64,000 nt of DNA from positions 4,030,001 to 4,094,000 of the forward strand of contig NZ_CP109499.1 in NCBI RefSeq assembly GCF_036231965.1, written 5' to 3'. A program made the translations under genes and the position numbers. This stretch comes from Streptomyces sp. NBC_01428. GTDB lineage: Bacteria; Actinomycetota; Actinomycetes; Streptomycetales; Streptomycetaceae. The notes under the pieces were generated by a model. That model saw only the letters and a list, made by a program, of their open reading frames with translations, made no database searches and was not told the DNA's origin. This document shows positions 1-7,388 of the stretch, in pieces (the stretch's first letter is position 1; each line of letters opens with the position of its first letter).

Positions 1-160
1 ACGCGTCGTTGCCGAGCAGCCAGTCGAAGCTCTCGGTTTGCAGCGCAAGAAGGTTCGGAACCTCGAGGGGCTCCTTGATCTTTGCAAAGGAGATGCGCAG
101 CGGGGCGGTGCTGGCGCCGTTGTTCGTATTCGCGGTCGAGGCAGTGCGCGAGGCGGCCAA
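1..160 (-). CDS. rpoB: RNA polymerase beta subunit, N-terminal 53 codons (partial)
   Basis: Catalytic beta subunit of RNA polymerase; the window edge cuts the gene after about 53 codons. The minus strand reads a start TTG at 160-158 and then a protein that begins AASRTASTANTNNGASTAPL and continues through LRISFAKIKEPLEVPNLLAL and QTESFDWLLGN, the typical RpoB amino end of streptomycetes. A GGAAGG ribosome-binding site lies eight bases before the TTG, and no ATG or GTG in frame fits better. It lies downstream of rplL, as in the usual rplJ-rplL-rpoB-rpoC order, but 639 bases away. Confidence 0.93.
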   Translation of the reverse strand, partial: MAASRTASTANTNNGASTAPLRISFAKIKEPLEVPNLLALQTESFDWLLGNDA

Positions 161-344
161 GAGGGGGTCCTTCCGAGGGCTCGGACTCACTACGCGCGTA
201 CCGGTCCCATGTCGGACACAGCATCGGGCCTTTCTCTGTCCGGCCGGATAAGGCCAGGTCAGAGATGATCCGATCGTCGATGCTCCAGCATGGGTATGCC
301 CCTGGTGACGGGCAGGAGGCAGCTAACAGGCAGCGCAAAGGGTC

Positions 345-373
345 AGTGTAGCCACTCGGCCCACTGATGTCCA
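345..373 (-). promoter_or_regulatory. Candidate rpoB promoter
   Basis: On the minus strand TGGACA (373-368) and TACACT (350-345) are separated by exactly 17 bases, a good match to the vegetative sigma consensus. This would give rpoB-rpoC a transcript separate from rplJ-rplL, with a leader of about 180 bases. The leader can fold at about 225-260 (GGCCTT and AAGGCC around a TCCGGCCGGA core). The rest of the rplL-rpoB gap (161-799) holds only this and the hairpin at 692-729; no gene is seen in it. Pattern match only. Confidence 0.55.
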
Positions 374-691
374 GTCCCGGTTTTTGAGACCCTTTTCGTC
401 GTCCTCAACACCTGCCGCAAGCCATGCCCTCGATGCACATCGATACTGCCCTCTTCGCCGCCGATCCATGCCTCGGATACGGATCGTTGTGACGACGCGT
501 CCTGAGAATTGCGCGCTGCGTGCGGTTCGTCAAGGCCCCCCAGGCCCAAAGCGTGTGCCGCGATCGTCACGTCCGGCCCGTCCCGCAACCCGTCTCTCTG
601 CCTGTCACAGGGCCGCGGGGGGCACAACGAAGATCACCATACCCGCCGTGACCTGCAGTGCAAGGCAGCCGCTTCGGGACCCCCGGCAACG

Positions 692-729
692 CCGAAGAGC
701 GACCACCCAGTTGGGTGATCGCTCTTCGG
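692..729 (-). terminator. Hairpin between rplL and rpoB (attenuator or processing site)
   Basis: Eighteen-base arms (692-709 and 712-729) pair with a single G-U. The hairpin lies 71 bases after the rplL stop and has no U-tract, so it may reduce read-through into rpoB or be a processing site rather than a full terminator. Confidence 0.55.
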
Positions 730-799
730 TGCGTCAGCGTTACAGCGCTACGAGAGCGGCTGTGGCAGCTTCACAGGAGCCCTTGAGAGGCTCGTCGAG

Positions 800-1180
800 T
801 TACTTGACCTCGACGGAGGCGCCGGCGCCCTTGAGGGACTCGGCAGCCTTCTCGGCGGCCTCCTTGGCGACCTTCTCGAGGACCGGCTTCGGAGCGCCGT
901 CGACGAGGTCCTTGGCCTCCTTCAGACCCAGCGAGGTGAGCTCACGCACGACCTTGATGACCTGGATCTTCTTCTCGCCGGCACCCGTGAGGATGACGTC
1001 GAACTCGTCCTGCTCCTCAGCGGCCTCGGCGGCGGCGGCGGGGCCGGCCGGGGCAGCGGCGACCGCGGCGGCGGCGGTGACGTCGAACTTCTCCTCGAAG
1101 GCCTTCACGAACTCGGAGAGCTCGATGAGGGTGAGGTTCTCGAACTGCGCGAGCAGCTCTTCCTGGGACAGCTTCGCCAT
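800..1180 (-). CDS. rplL: 50S ribosomal protein L7/L12
   Basis: Stalk protein of the large subunit, which recruits and activates the translational GTPases. The 126-residue length is normal. Residues 1-35 (MAKLSQEELLAQFENLTLIE) form the dimerisation helices that bind L10, an Ala-rich hinge follows at about 36-55, and the rest is the globular factor-binding domain, with the conserved stretches KIQVIKVVRELTSLGLKEAK and LVDGAPKPVLE. It follows rplJ by 110 bases on the same strand and is probably co-transcribed with it and so controlled by the L10 leader. Confidence 0.98.
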   Translation of the reverse strand: MAKLSQEELLAQFENLTLIELSEFVKAFEEKFDVTAAAAVAAAPAGPAAAAEAAEEQDEFDVILTGAGEKKIQVIKVVRELTSLGLKEAKDLVDGAPKPVLEKVAKEAAEKAAESLKGAGASVEVK

Positions 1181-1290
1181 GATGGCGTCCTTCCACTCAT
1201 TCGGCAGGTGCCGGTATGTACTGGTGAGGCGGGCGTACGTTCGGCCCGCTGCGACCGTCGCCTCAGGCGGCGGTCAATGCGCGAGCCGAA

Positions 1291-1821
1291 TTACTCGGCA
1301 CCGCCCTGCTCGGCCTGCTTGGCACGAAGCGCCTCCGCGGTGCGGACGAACTTCGAGGGGAGCGCCTGGAAGAGCTGAGCAGTCTGCGTCTGCTTGCCCT
1401 TGAAGGCACCCGCCAGCTTGGCGAGCAGAACCTCGCGGGACTCGAGGTCCGCAAGCTTCTTGATCTCGTCGGCGGACAGCGCCTTGCCGTCAAGGACACC
1501 GCCCTTGATGACGAGGTTCGGGTTGTCCTTGGCGAAGTCACGAAGACCCTTCGCCGACGTCACCGGGTCACCGGTGATGAAGGCGACCGCCGTCGGACCG
1601 TTGAAAAGGTCGTCGAGCGTAGAGATCCCGGCCTCGTTGGCCGCAATCTTGGTCAGCGTGTTCTTCACCACGGCGTACTGGGCGTCTTCACCGAGCGAAC
1701 GACGCAGCGTCTTGAGCTGCGCCACGGTGAGACCCCGGTACTCGGTCAGCACAGCGGCGTTCGAGCTGCGGAACTGGTCCGCGAGCTCGGCTACCGCGGC
1801 AGCCTTGTCGGGCCTTGCCAT
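1291..1821 (-). CDS. rplJ: 50S ribosomal protein L10
   Basis: Base of the ribosomal stalk; it anchors several L7/L12 dimers and represses its own mRNA when in excess. The protein has 176 residues and the typical start MARPDKAAAVAELADQFRSS followed by NAAVLTEYRGLTVAQ. A good ribosome-binding site (GGAGG) precedes the ATG. It is the first gene of the rplJ-rplL unit and is preceded by a long structured leader. Confidence 0.98.
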   Translation of the reverse strand: MARPDKAAAVAELADQFRSSNAAVLTEYRGLTVAQLKTLRRSLGEDAQYAVVKNTLTKIAANEAGISTLDDLFNGPTAVAFITGDPVTSAKGLRDFAKDNPNLVIKGGVLDGKALSADEIKKLADLESREVLLAKLAGAFKGKQTQTAQLFQALPSKFVRTAEALRAKQAEQGGAE

Positions 1822-1865
1822 AAGCGTGGCCTCCTTCCGGGTGATGAGGACCGCTCAGAAGGGGC

Positions 1866-2048
1866 CGACAAAACAAAACGCCCCGGCGCAAGCGCACGGG
1901 GCGTAGCTCTACCGGATGATCCGCACGCGTGGCAGCGGGTTCCGGGAACATATTCCACGAACACCTACGCGGGTCGTCCGCAGTTTCAGCGGATCCTTCG
2001 GCCACCACGCCCTCTTGCGAGAACGAGGCAACGACCAGCGGTCTTTGG
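1866..2048 (-). ncRNA. L10 leader of the rplJ-rplL mRNA
   Basis: This is the expected place for the autoregulatory leader to which the L10-L12 complex binds. The minus strand carries the recognisable segment CCAAAGACCGCTGGTCGTTG near 2047-2028 and a GCGTAGGTG segment further on. It ends in a strong hairpin at 1904-1878 (ACGCCCC paired with GGGGCGT) followed by TTTTGTTTTG, which looks like an attenuator. The limits are approximate and no covariance model was run. The gap 1822-2142 holds nothing else apart from the promoter below. Confidence 0.75.
1878..1904 (-). terminator. Attenuator hairpin before rplJ
   Basis: Seven-base arms ACGCCCC and GGGGCGT enclose a GC-rich loop (GTGCGCTTGCGCC). A U-rich tail (TTTTGTTTTG) follows in the minus-strand transcript, 56 bases before the rplJ start. 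Its place inside the L10 leader argues for premature termination as the control point. Confidence 0.7.
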
Positions 2049-2058
2049 CTTCTCGTGG

Positions 2059-2088
2059 AGAGTACGTGAAACGAACTCCGCGAAGCAA
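2059..2088 (-). promoter_or_regulatory. Candidate rplJ promoter
   Basis: On the minus strand TTGCTT (2088-2083) and TACTCT (2064-2059) are 18 bases apart, just upstream of the L10 leader. The hexamers are only fair matches, but the position is right for the start of the leader. Confidence 0.4.
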
Positions 2089-2142
2089 ATCCGGCCGAAC
2101 GGCCCAGTGACACCGGGCGCCGGCCGGACCCGCCCACGCGGA

Positions 2143-3000
2143 TCAGCCCGCCTGGGCGCCCTTCATCATCTCGGCGAGATCGGCGGTGTCCTTGGCCGGC
2201 GGGGCCTTCACGGTCACCGGCTTGTTGTAGTCGAGGAAGGTGACGGTCATGTCGAGCGGACCCTTGTCGGCGGTCCCCCGCATGCGGAACTGCTTGGTGC
2301 GGCTCTCGCCGTCGATCCAGGCGTCCATCGTGAACCCGTCGAGGCCCATCTTCTCGTACTGCTCGAGGCTCTTCTCGCGCTGCTCGCGGGTGGCCTTCTT
2401 CTCGCCCTTCAGCGTCTTGCGGAGGCCGGCGAGGGTGATCGACCCCTTGTAGTGCGTGGTCTTCACGCCCTCGACGGTCTCGGTGCCGACCTTCTTCACG
2501 TTCTTCGAGCCGGTGAGGAAGGTGGACTCGGCCGCCGGGTTCTTGTCGGCCTCGCCGCCGCCGAGCTGGTCAGCGTTCATTCCCTTGTCGGCGCCGAGCG
2601 CGGACATGTCGAACTTGATCCAGCTCTTGCCGTCCATCTCCTTGGCGGCCTGCGCGCCGCCGCCTATGTACATCGCGCCGTCCACCAGGCGCATCTCGAC
2701 CGGGCCGTCGGCGCCCGAGCCCGCGGCCGTCATCTTCATGCTCATGGCCAGCGGCTTCATGCTCATCGACGCCTCGGCGGTGACCTTCCCCTCCTCCGGG
2801 ACCGTGCCGGCCATCCGGTAGTGCAGGGAGGTGATGTCGTCGGTGTTCTTCGCCGCCTTCGCCACGGCCGCGGCGGGCGACATCTCCGGCGACTGGTCGG
2901 TGCCCTGGGAACAGGCCACCGCTCCCCCGCCCAGGACCAGGGCCGCGAGGGCCGCGCCGGTCGCTCCGCGTCGTACCGAGGTGTGCACAGCAGGTCTCAT
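2143..3000 (-). CDS. LppX/LprG-like lipoprotein
   Basis: Predicted secreted lipoprotein of 285 residues. The signal peptide (residues 1-29: basic RR, a hydrophobic stretch AALAALVLGGGAVA, then Cys30) ends in a lipobox-like AVAC. The mature part has the alternating strands of the LolA/LppX fold, with SLHYRMAGTVPEEG near the start and DMTVTFLDYNKPVTVKAPP near the end. Members of this fold bind lipid or glycolipid at the outer face of the membrane. It sits with a paralogue between rplA and rplJ. Its ligand is unknown. Confidence 0.85.
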   Translation of the reverse strand: MRPAVHTSVRRGATGAALAALVLGGGAVACSQGTDQSPEMSPAAAVAKAAKNTDDITSLHYRMAGTVPEEGKVTAEASMSMKPLAMSMKMTAAGSGADGPVEMRLVDGAMYIGGGAQAAKEMDGKSWIKFDMSALGADKGMNADQLGGGEADKNPAAESTFLTGSKNVKKVGTETVEGVKTTHYKGSITLAGLRKTLKGEKKATREQREKSLEQYEKMGLDGFTMDAWIDGESRTKQFRMRGTADKGPLDMTVTFLDYNKPVTVKAPPAKDTADLAEMMKGAQAG

Positions 3001-3151
3001 GATTCCCCCCAGGAAACAGATGAGTGATTCACAGATTCAGATGCGGCATGAACATACCTGAGGGCTCGGACAAGATCCTCAGAGTTTCCGGCGCCCCGGA
3101 CGGCGGGCGCGCTGCCGCGCGAGACCGCCTCCGGACCGCTGCGCGGGCGGA

Positions 3152-3170
3152 CCGGAGGCGTGGCCTCCGG
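3152..3170 (-). terminator. Weak hairpin after the lipoprotein gene
   Basis: CCGGAGGC and GCCTCCGG pair around GTG directly after the stop of the gene at 3174-4088. A second GCCTCCGG at 3127-3134 could compete. There is no U-tract. Confidence 0.35.
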
Positions 3171-3173
3171 AGG

Positions 3174-4088
3174 TCAGGACGTGGCGCCTCCGGCGGCTCC
3201 CTGGGCCTTCAGGAGGTCCTTGAAGTCGGCGGTGTCGGAGGTCGGGGGCTTCTCGGCGGAGACCTTCGTCCCGTAGTCGCTGTAGTACGCCGTCGACGTC
3301 ATGGTGCCGCTCGTCAGCTCGCCCTTCTCGACCTTCTTGACGAGCAGGTCGTCGCCGTCCACCCAGATGTCGACCTTCTCGGTGCTGACGCCGGCCGTGG
3401 TGAGCTGCTTCTTGAGATCGGCGAGCTGGCCGGCGCTGAGGTGGGACGACCTGGTCGCGAGGTCGGCCACGTCGACCGTGCCGGAGTAGTGCGTGGTCCG
3501 CCGGCCGCGCACGGTCTCCGGGCCGACCTTCCGTACGTCCCCGGAGGCGAGCAGGAGCTTCACCGACTGGTTCGGCGTGGTGTTCTGCATCTGGTCCTTC
3601 AGATACGCGCCCGAGCTGCCGCCGAACTGGGCGAGGTCGTCGTACGCGTACCGGATCCAGTGCTTGCCGCCCGACTGCCGGGCGAACGTGTCGCTCATCC
3701 GCGCGTAGTACGCGTCGGAGAGATACCGCGCCTGCATCGAGGTGCTGCCGGTCCGCCGCATGGTGTCGGCGAGCGTGCCACCCGTGTAGGTGATGGTCAT
3801 CGTGCCGGTGAGGCCGTCCGCCCAGCCCATGACGCCGTCGGCCTTCATGTCCATCAGCGTGCCCATGGACGTCGTGGACTCGACCTTCGCGGAGTCCGCG
3901 CCGTCGGTGGACCGCTCCGCCGAGCGGAGCGCCGCTATGGGGCTCAGGCGGGTGGTGCCCTTGTGGACCGCCTTGTCGTCCTTGCCGGAACTCCCGGACA
4001 CATCCGAGGAGTTGCAGGCGGTCAGGCCCCCGAGCGCGGCGGTCAGCGCGATCGAGAGGCTCACCCTGCGCACGATGGTGCTCTTCAT
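3174..4088 (-). CDS. LppX/LprG-like lipoprotein, paralogue of the next gene
   Basis: Predicted lipoprotein of 304 residues. The signal peptide MKSTIVRRVSLSIALTAALG runs to GLTAC, a good lipobox with the lipidated Cys at residue 25. Motifs shared with the protein at 2143-3000 include KTTHYKG/RTTHYSG, KSWIKF/KHWIRY and a C-terminal YxDYGTKVSAEKPP-like end, so the two are diverged duplicates. Both probably adopt the LolA/LppX lipid-binding fold outside the membrane. They lie 173 bases apart on the same strand, inside the ribosomal protein region, but each has its own intergenic space. Function unknown. Confidence 0.85.
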   Translation of the reverse strand: MKSTIVRRVSLSIALTAALGGLTACNSSDVSGSSGKDDKAVHKGTTRLSPIAALRSAERSTDGADSAKVESTTSMGTLMDMKADGVMGWADGLTGTMTITYTGGTLADTMRRTGSTSMQARYLSDAYYARMSDTFARQSGGKHWIRYAYDDLAQFGGSSGAYLKDQMQNTTPNQSVKLLLASGDVRKVGPETVRGRRTTHYSGTVDVADLATRSSHLSAGQLADLKKQLTTAGVSTEKVDIWVDGDDLLVKKVEKGELTSGTMTSTAYYSDYGTKVSAEKPPTSDTADFKDLLKAQGAAGGATS

Positions 4089-4196
4089 TCGTCCCCACCC
4101 CTGTGTGATTCCTGTGACCGCACGCTAGCGCGGGCCACTGACGCACGTGTCCGGAATCCCGCCGGGCGCTCGCCGCGGAAGGGCTCCGGACATGAG

Positions 4197-4233
4197 GACG
4201 GGCCCCGCACCTCGAAAGGTTGCGGGGCCCGTC
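4197..4233 (-). terminator. Terminator after rplA
   Basis: The arms GACGGGCCCCGCA and TGCGGGGCCCGTC are perfect complements. Inside them ACCT and AGGT also pair around a CGAA tetraloop. The hairpin lies 44 bases after the rplA stop and separates rplK-rplA from the lipoprotein genes. Confidence 0.8.
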
Positions 4234-4277
4234 TCAGATTCGCGTGCGCGACGCGGTCACCGGGGTGAGCGGAGGGC

Positions 4278-5003
4278 TCAGACGGCGGCCGGGTCCTCCT
4301 CGACGAGGAGGTTGCGGGTGCGGTTGGGGTCGACCGGGACGCCGGGGCCGATCGTCGAGCTGAGAGCGGCCTTCTTGATGTAGCGACCCTTGGCGGCCGA
4401 CGGCTTCAGACGAAGGATCTCGTCGAGGGCGGCGCCGTAGTTCTCCACCAGCTGGGTGTCGTCGAAGGACACCTTGCCGATGATGAAGTGCAGGTTCGAG
4501 TGCTTGTCGACGCGGAACTCGATCTTGCCACCCTTGATCTCGGTGACAGCCTTGGCGACGTCGGGGGTCACGGTGCCGGTCTTGGGGTTCGGCATGAGAC
4601 CACGGGGACCGAGCACGCGGCCGAGGCGGCCGACCTTGCCCATGAGGTCCGGGGTGGCGACGACGGCGTCGAAGTCCAGACGGCCCTTCGCGACCTCGTC
4701 GATCAGTTCGTCGGAGCCGACGATGTCGGCGCCAGCGGCCTCCGCGGCCGCAGCACGGTCACCGGTCGCGAAGACCAGGACCCGGGCGGTCTTGCCGGTG
4801 CCGTGCGGCAGGTTCACGGTGCCACGGACCATCTGGTCGGCCTTGCGCGGGTCGACACCCAGGCGGAAGGCGACCTCGACGGTGCCGTCGAACTTGCTCG
4901 TGGAGGTCTCCTTGGCGAGACGGACGGCCTCGAGCGGGGCGTAGAGCTTCTCCCGGTCGATCTTGGCGTCCGCAGCGCGGAGAGACTTGCTGCGCTTGCT
5001 CAC
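4278..5003 (-). CDS. rplA: 50S ribosomal protein L1
   Basis: Binds 23S rRNA at the L1 stalk and helps release deacylated tRNA from the E site. The protein has 241 residues, with the hallmark RVLGPRGLMPNPKTGTVTPD and GGKIEFRVDKHSNLHFIIGK segments. The open frame extends to 5273, but the true start is the GTG at 5003, where AGGAG lies six bases upstream and the protein begins MSKRSKSLRAADAKID as in the family. It follows rplK by 94 bases and ends at a strong hairpin. Confidence 0.97.
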   Translation of the reverse strand: MSKRSKSLRAADAKIDREKLYAPLEAVRLAKETSTSKFDGTVEVAFRLGVDPRKADQMVRGTVNLPHGTGKTARVLVFATGDRAAAAEAAGADIVGSDELIDEVAKGRLDFDAVVATPDLMGKVGRLGRVLGPRGLMPNPKTGTVTPDVAKAVTEIKGGKIEFRVDKHSNLHFIIGKVSFDDTQLVENYGAALDEILRLKPSAAKGRYIKKAALSSTIGPGVPVDPNRTRNLLVEEDPAAV

Positions 5004-5097
5004 TACTGCTCCTGATGTGTTCTGAGGAGTCGTGGTGTGGGCCGAGCAGGCCCTGCCACGTGCGGCCGGAGCCGCAGATTTCCTACGAAGGTGGGTG

Positions 5098-5532
5098 TCA
5101 GCCCTCGACCGTGATGCCCATGGAACGGGCGGTGCCGGCGATGATCTTCGACGCGGCGTCCAGGTCGTTGGCGTTGAGGTCGGGCATCTTGGTCGTGGCG
5201 ATCTCACGGACCTGCGCCTGGCTGATCTTGGCGACCTTGGTCTTGTGGGGCTCGCCGGAGCCCTTCTCGACACCCGCGGCCTTGAGGATCATCTTGGCGG
5301 CCGGCGGAGTCTTGGTGATGAAGGTGAAGGAGCGGTCCTCGTAGACCGTGATCTCCACCGGGATCACCCAGCCACGCTGCGACTCGGTCGCGGCGTTGTA
5401 GGCCTTGCAGAACTCCATGATGTTGACGCCGTGCTGACCCAGCGCGGGGCCGACCGGCGGGGCCGGGTTCGCCGCACCGGCGTTGATCTGGAGCTTGATG
5501 AGCCCCGTGACCTTCTTCTTCTTGGGAGGCAT
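5098..5532 (-). CDS. rplK: 50S ribosomal protein L11
   Basis: Binds the GTPase-associated region of 23S rRNA and takes part in factor binding and the stringent response. The 144 residues are the normal length. The start [20 protein letters not shown] and the Pro-rich [20 protein letters not shown] are diagnostic. It is first in the rplK-rplA unit, which is cut off from nusG by a terminator and so needs its own promoter in 5533-5664; none stands out there. Confidence 0.98.
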
Positions 5533-5664
5533 TCCGGGTCCTCTTTCGTTTTCGCCTTCCTACGTCCGAGTCGCCCCGGACGGCTGCCCCCAGTCGGACC
5601 AATGATCCGGATGGAGGCATACCGCACAACGATAACGGGTATCCATGCGCGGCTAAAAACCGAG

Positions 5665-5699
5665 CAGGTCAGACAGGCTGCGAGAGCCCGTCTGACCTG
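5665..5699 (-). terminator. Intrinsic terminator after nusG
   Basis: Ten-base perfect arms (CAGGTCAGAC with GTCTGACCTG) plus inner GGCT/AGCC pairing. In the minus-strand transcript a TTTTT tract follows within about six bases. It lies 27 bases after the nusG stop and separates secE-nusG from rplK-rplA. Confidence 0.85.
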
Positions 5700-5725
5700 T
5701 TCGGAAGACGTACGTCCAGAAGCTG

Positions 5726-6604
5726 CTAGTTCTTCTGGATCTGGTCGAAGGAGAGCTCGACCGGAGTCTCGCGACCGAAGATCTCGACGAGGCCCTTGAC
5801 CTTCTTCGAGTCGGCGTTGATCTCGTTGATCGTGGCCTGCAGCGTGGCGAACGGGCCGTCGGTGACGGTGACCGAGTCGCCGACCTCGAAGTCCAGGACC
5901 TGGACCTCGACCTTGCGCTGCGGCGCGGGCTTGCCCTCGGCCTCGGCAGCCTCGCGGGCCGCCTTCTCCTCGGCCTCCGGAGCGAGCATCTTGACGATCT
6001 CGTCCAGGGTCAGCGGGTACGGGTCGTAGGCGTTGCCCACGAAGCCGGTGACGCCGGGGGTGTTGCGAACGACGCCCCAGGACTCGTTCGTCAGGTCCAT
6101 GCGGACCAGGACGTAGCCCGGGAGCTTGTTCTGCTTGATGGTCTTGCGCTCGCCGTTCTTGATCTGCGCGACTTCTTCCTGCGGCACCTCGGCCTGGAAG
6201 ATGAAGTCCTCGACGTTCAGCGAGACGGCACGCTGCTCGAGGTTGGTCTTCACGCGGTTCTCGTAACCGGCGTACGTGTGGATGACGTACCACTCGCCGG
6301 GGAGCGTGCGCAGCTCCTCGCGCAGGGCGGTCACGGGGTCGACGGGCTCGGCCTCTTCTTCGGCCTCGGCCTCGGCGGCTTCCTCGGACTCGTCGGCGGC
6401 GACGGCCTCGGCGGGCACGTCCTCGTCCGCGACGTCCTCACCGGACTCGTCCTCGACGTGCAGGGCCGCGTCCTCGGCGGGCTCGCCGGCGGCGGCATCG
6501 GCAGCCTCGAACTCGTCCACGACGTCCGCTCCCTCGACGACCTCGAGTTCGTCGTCAACGGACTCGACCGACTCGGAGGCGTCGTTCAGGTTCGGGTCAG
6601 ACAC
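5726..6604 (-). CDS. nusG: Transcription termination/antitermination factor NusG with long acidic N-terminal extension
   Basis: Binds the beta-prime clamp of RNA polymerase and couples it to Rho or the ribosome. The core starts at about residue 100 (LRTLPGEWYVIHTYAGYENR) and contains the NGN domain, with PGYVLVRMDL and NTPGVTGFVG, then a C-terminal KOW domain (VGDSVTVTDGPFATLQATIN). The first 95 or so residues are an acidic low-complexity tail of Glu, Asp and Ala, absent from the 180-residue E. coli type but common in actinomycetes. It follows secE by 77 bases. Confidence 0.97.
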   Translation of the reverse strand: MSDPNLNDASESVESVDDELEVVEGADVVDEFEAADAAAGEPAEDAALHVEDESGEDVADEDVPAEAVAADESEEAAEAEAEEEAEPVDPVTALREELRTLPGEWYVIHTYAGYENRVKTNLEQRAVSLNVEDFIFQAEVPQEEVAQIKNGERKTIKQNKLPGYVLVRMDLTNESWGVVRNTPGVTGFVGNAYDPYPLTLDEIVKMLAPEAEEKAAREAAEAEGKPAPQRKVEVQVLDFEVGDSVTVTDGPFATLQATINEINADSKKVKGLVEIFGRETPVELSFDQIQKN

Positions 6605-6681
6605 GGTGGCTGCTTCTTCCTGGATACATGGGGGTGGAACGCGCGAAAGGGGCGCCGGTGACGGCGCCCTTCGCTCTCGGC

Positions 6682-6960
6682 TCAGCCGAAGACGTACTTG
6701 GCGGCGTGGTTGAGCCCATAGTCAATCACGGTCACCAGGCCGATCATGATGACGACGAAGACAATCACCACGGTGGTGTACGTCGTGAGCTGGTTGCGAG
6801 TCGGCCAGACGACCTTGCGGAGCTCCGCGACGATCTGGCGGTAGAAGGTGGCAAGGCGCTTCAGCGGGCCCTTCTTGGCACGCTTACCGCCCTTGCGGGG
6901 CTTCTTGGACTCGGGCGCCTCGGCATCAGGCATGTCGATGGAGCCCACGGCGTCCGTCAC
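6682..6960 (-). CDS. secE: Preprotein translocase subunit SecE
   Basis: Small clamp subunit of the SecYEG channel. The protein has 92 residues: an N-terminal basic region (PESKKPRKGGKRAKK), an amphipathic helix with the conserved ELRKVVWPTRNQ, and one membrane helix (TVVIVFVVIMIGLVTVID). Single-span SecE is normal for Gram-positive bacteria. It lies between tRNA-Trp and nusG, the usual actinobacterial arrangement, and is probably co-transcribed with the tRNA. Confidence 0.97.
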   Translation of the reverse strand: MTDAVGSIDMPDAEAPESKKPRKGGKRAKKGPLKRLATFYRQIVAELRKVVWPTRNQLTTYTTVVIVFVVIMIGLVTVIDYGLNHAAKYVFG

Positions 6961-7068
6961 TCGTCCTCACCTGATTCCGGGTCGTGGCCGTGCCGCGCCC
7001 GGTTGAGCCGCACGGCGGTGCAATGCAGTACGTACATGCGCACACATCCTGGCGAAAGGTGTGTGAAG

Positions 7069-7141
7069 CAGGGCCGGAGGGACTTGAACCCCCAACCGCT
7101 GGTTTTGGAGACCAGTGCTCTACCAATTGAGCTACGACCCT
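7069..7141 (-). tRNA. tRNA-Trp (anticodon CCA)
   Basis: Reverse-strand cloverleaf of 73 bases. The acceptor AGGGTCG pairs with CGGCCCT, the anticodon loop is CTCCAAA with CCA, and the T-arm is GGGGGTTCAAGTCCC. CCA is not encoded. It lies just upstream of secE. Confidence 0.97.
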
Positions 7142-7388
7142 TTGATTTCCCCCAACGTACCGCATCCGCCCGGGTGCTCGGTGGCATCGGTTGGGTGCGG
7201 CCGGTGAAGGCCAACGAGGTGAGAGTGTACGTGCTCCTGAGCCGGGCGTCGAACAGAAAGTGTCCGCACGTGCCGCCTCCGCTGAAGATCCACTGGTGGG
7301 GCCCGGAGAAGCGGACGGATGTTCTGTCGCTGTTCAGTCTGTGAAACCCGCGTGCCGGGGGCGTTTCCGGTCTGAAACGATGGGTGCC

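Noticed and set aside
3024..4268. 414-codon plus-strand frame opposite the lipoprotein
   Set aside because: Shadow frame rich in Arg/Gly/Val; the minus strand has a signal peptide, lipobox and paralogue.
5004..5273. N-terminal extension of rplA
   Set aside because: The upstream residues are Arg/Ser/Pro-rich and overlap rplK antisense; GTG 5003 has a ribosome-binding site and family-like start.
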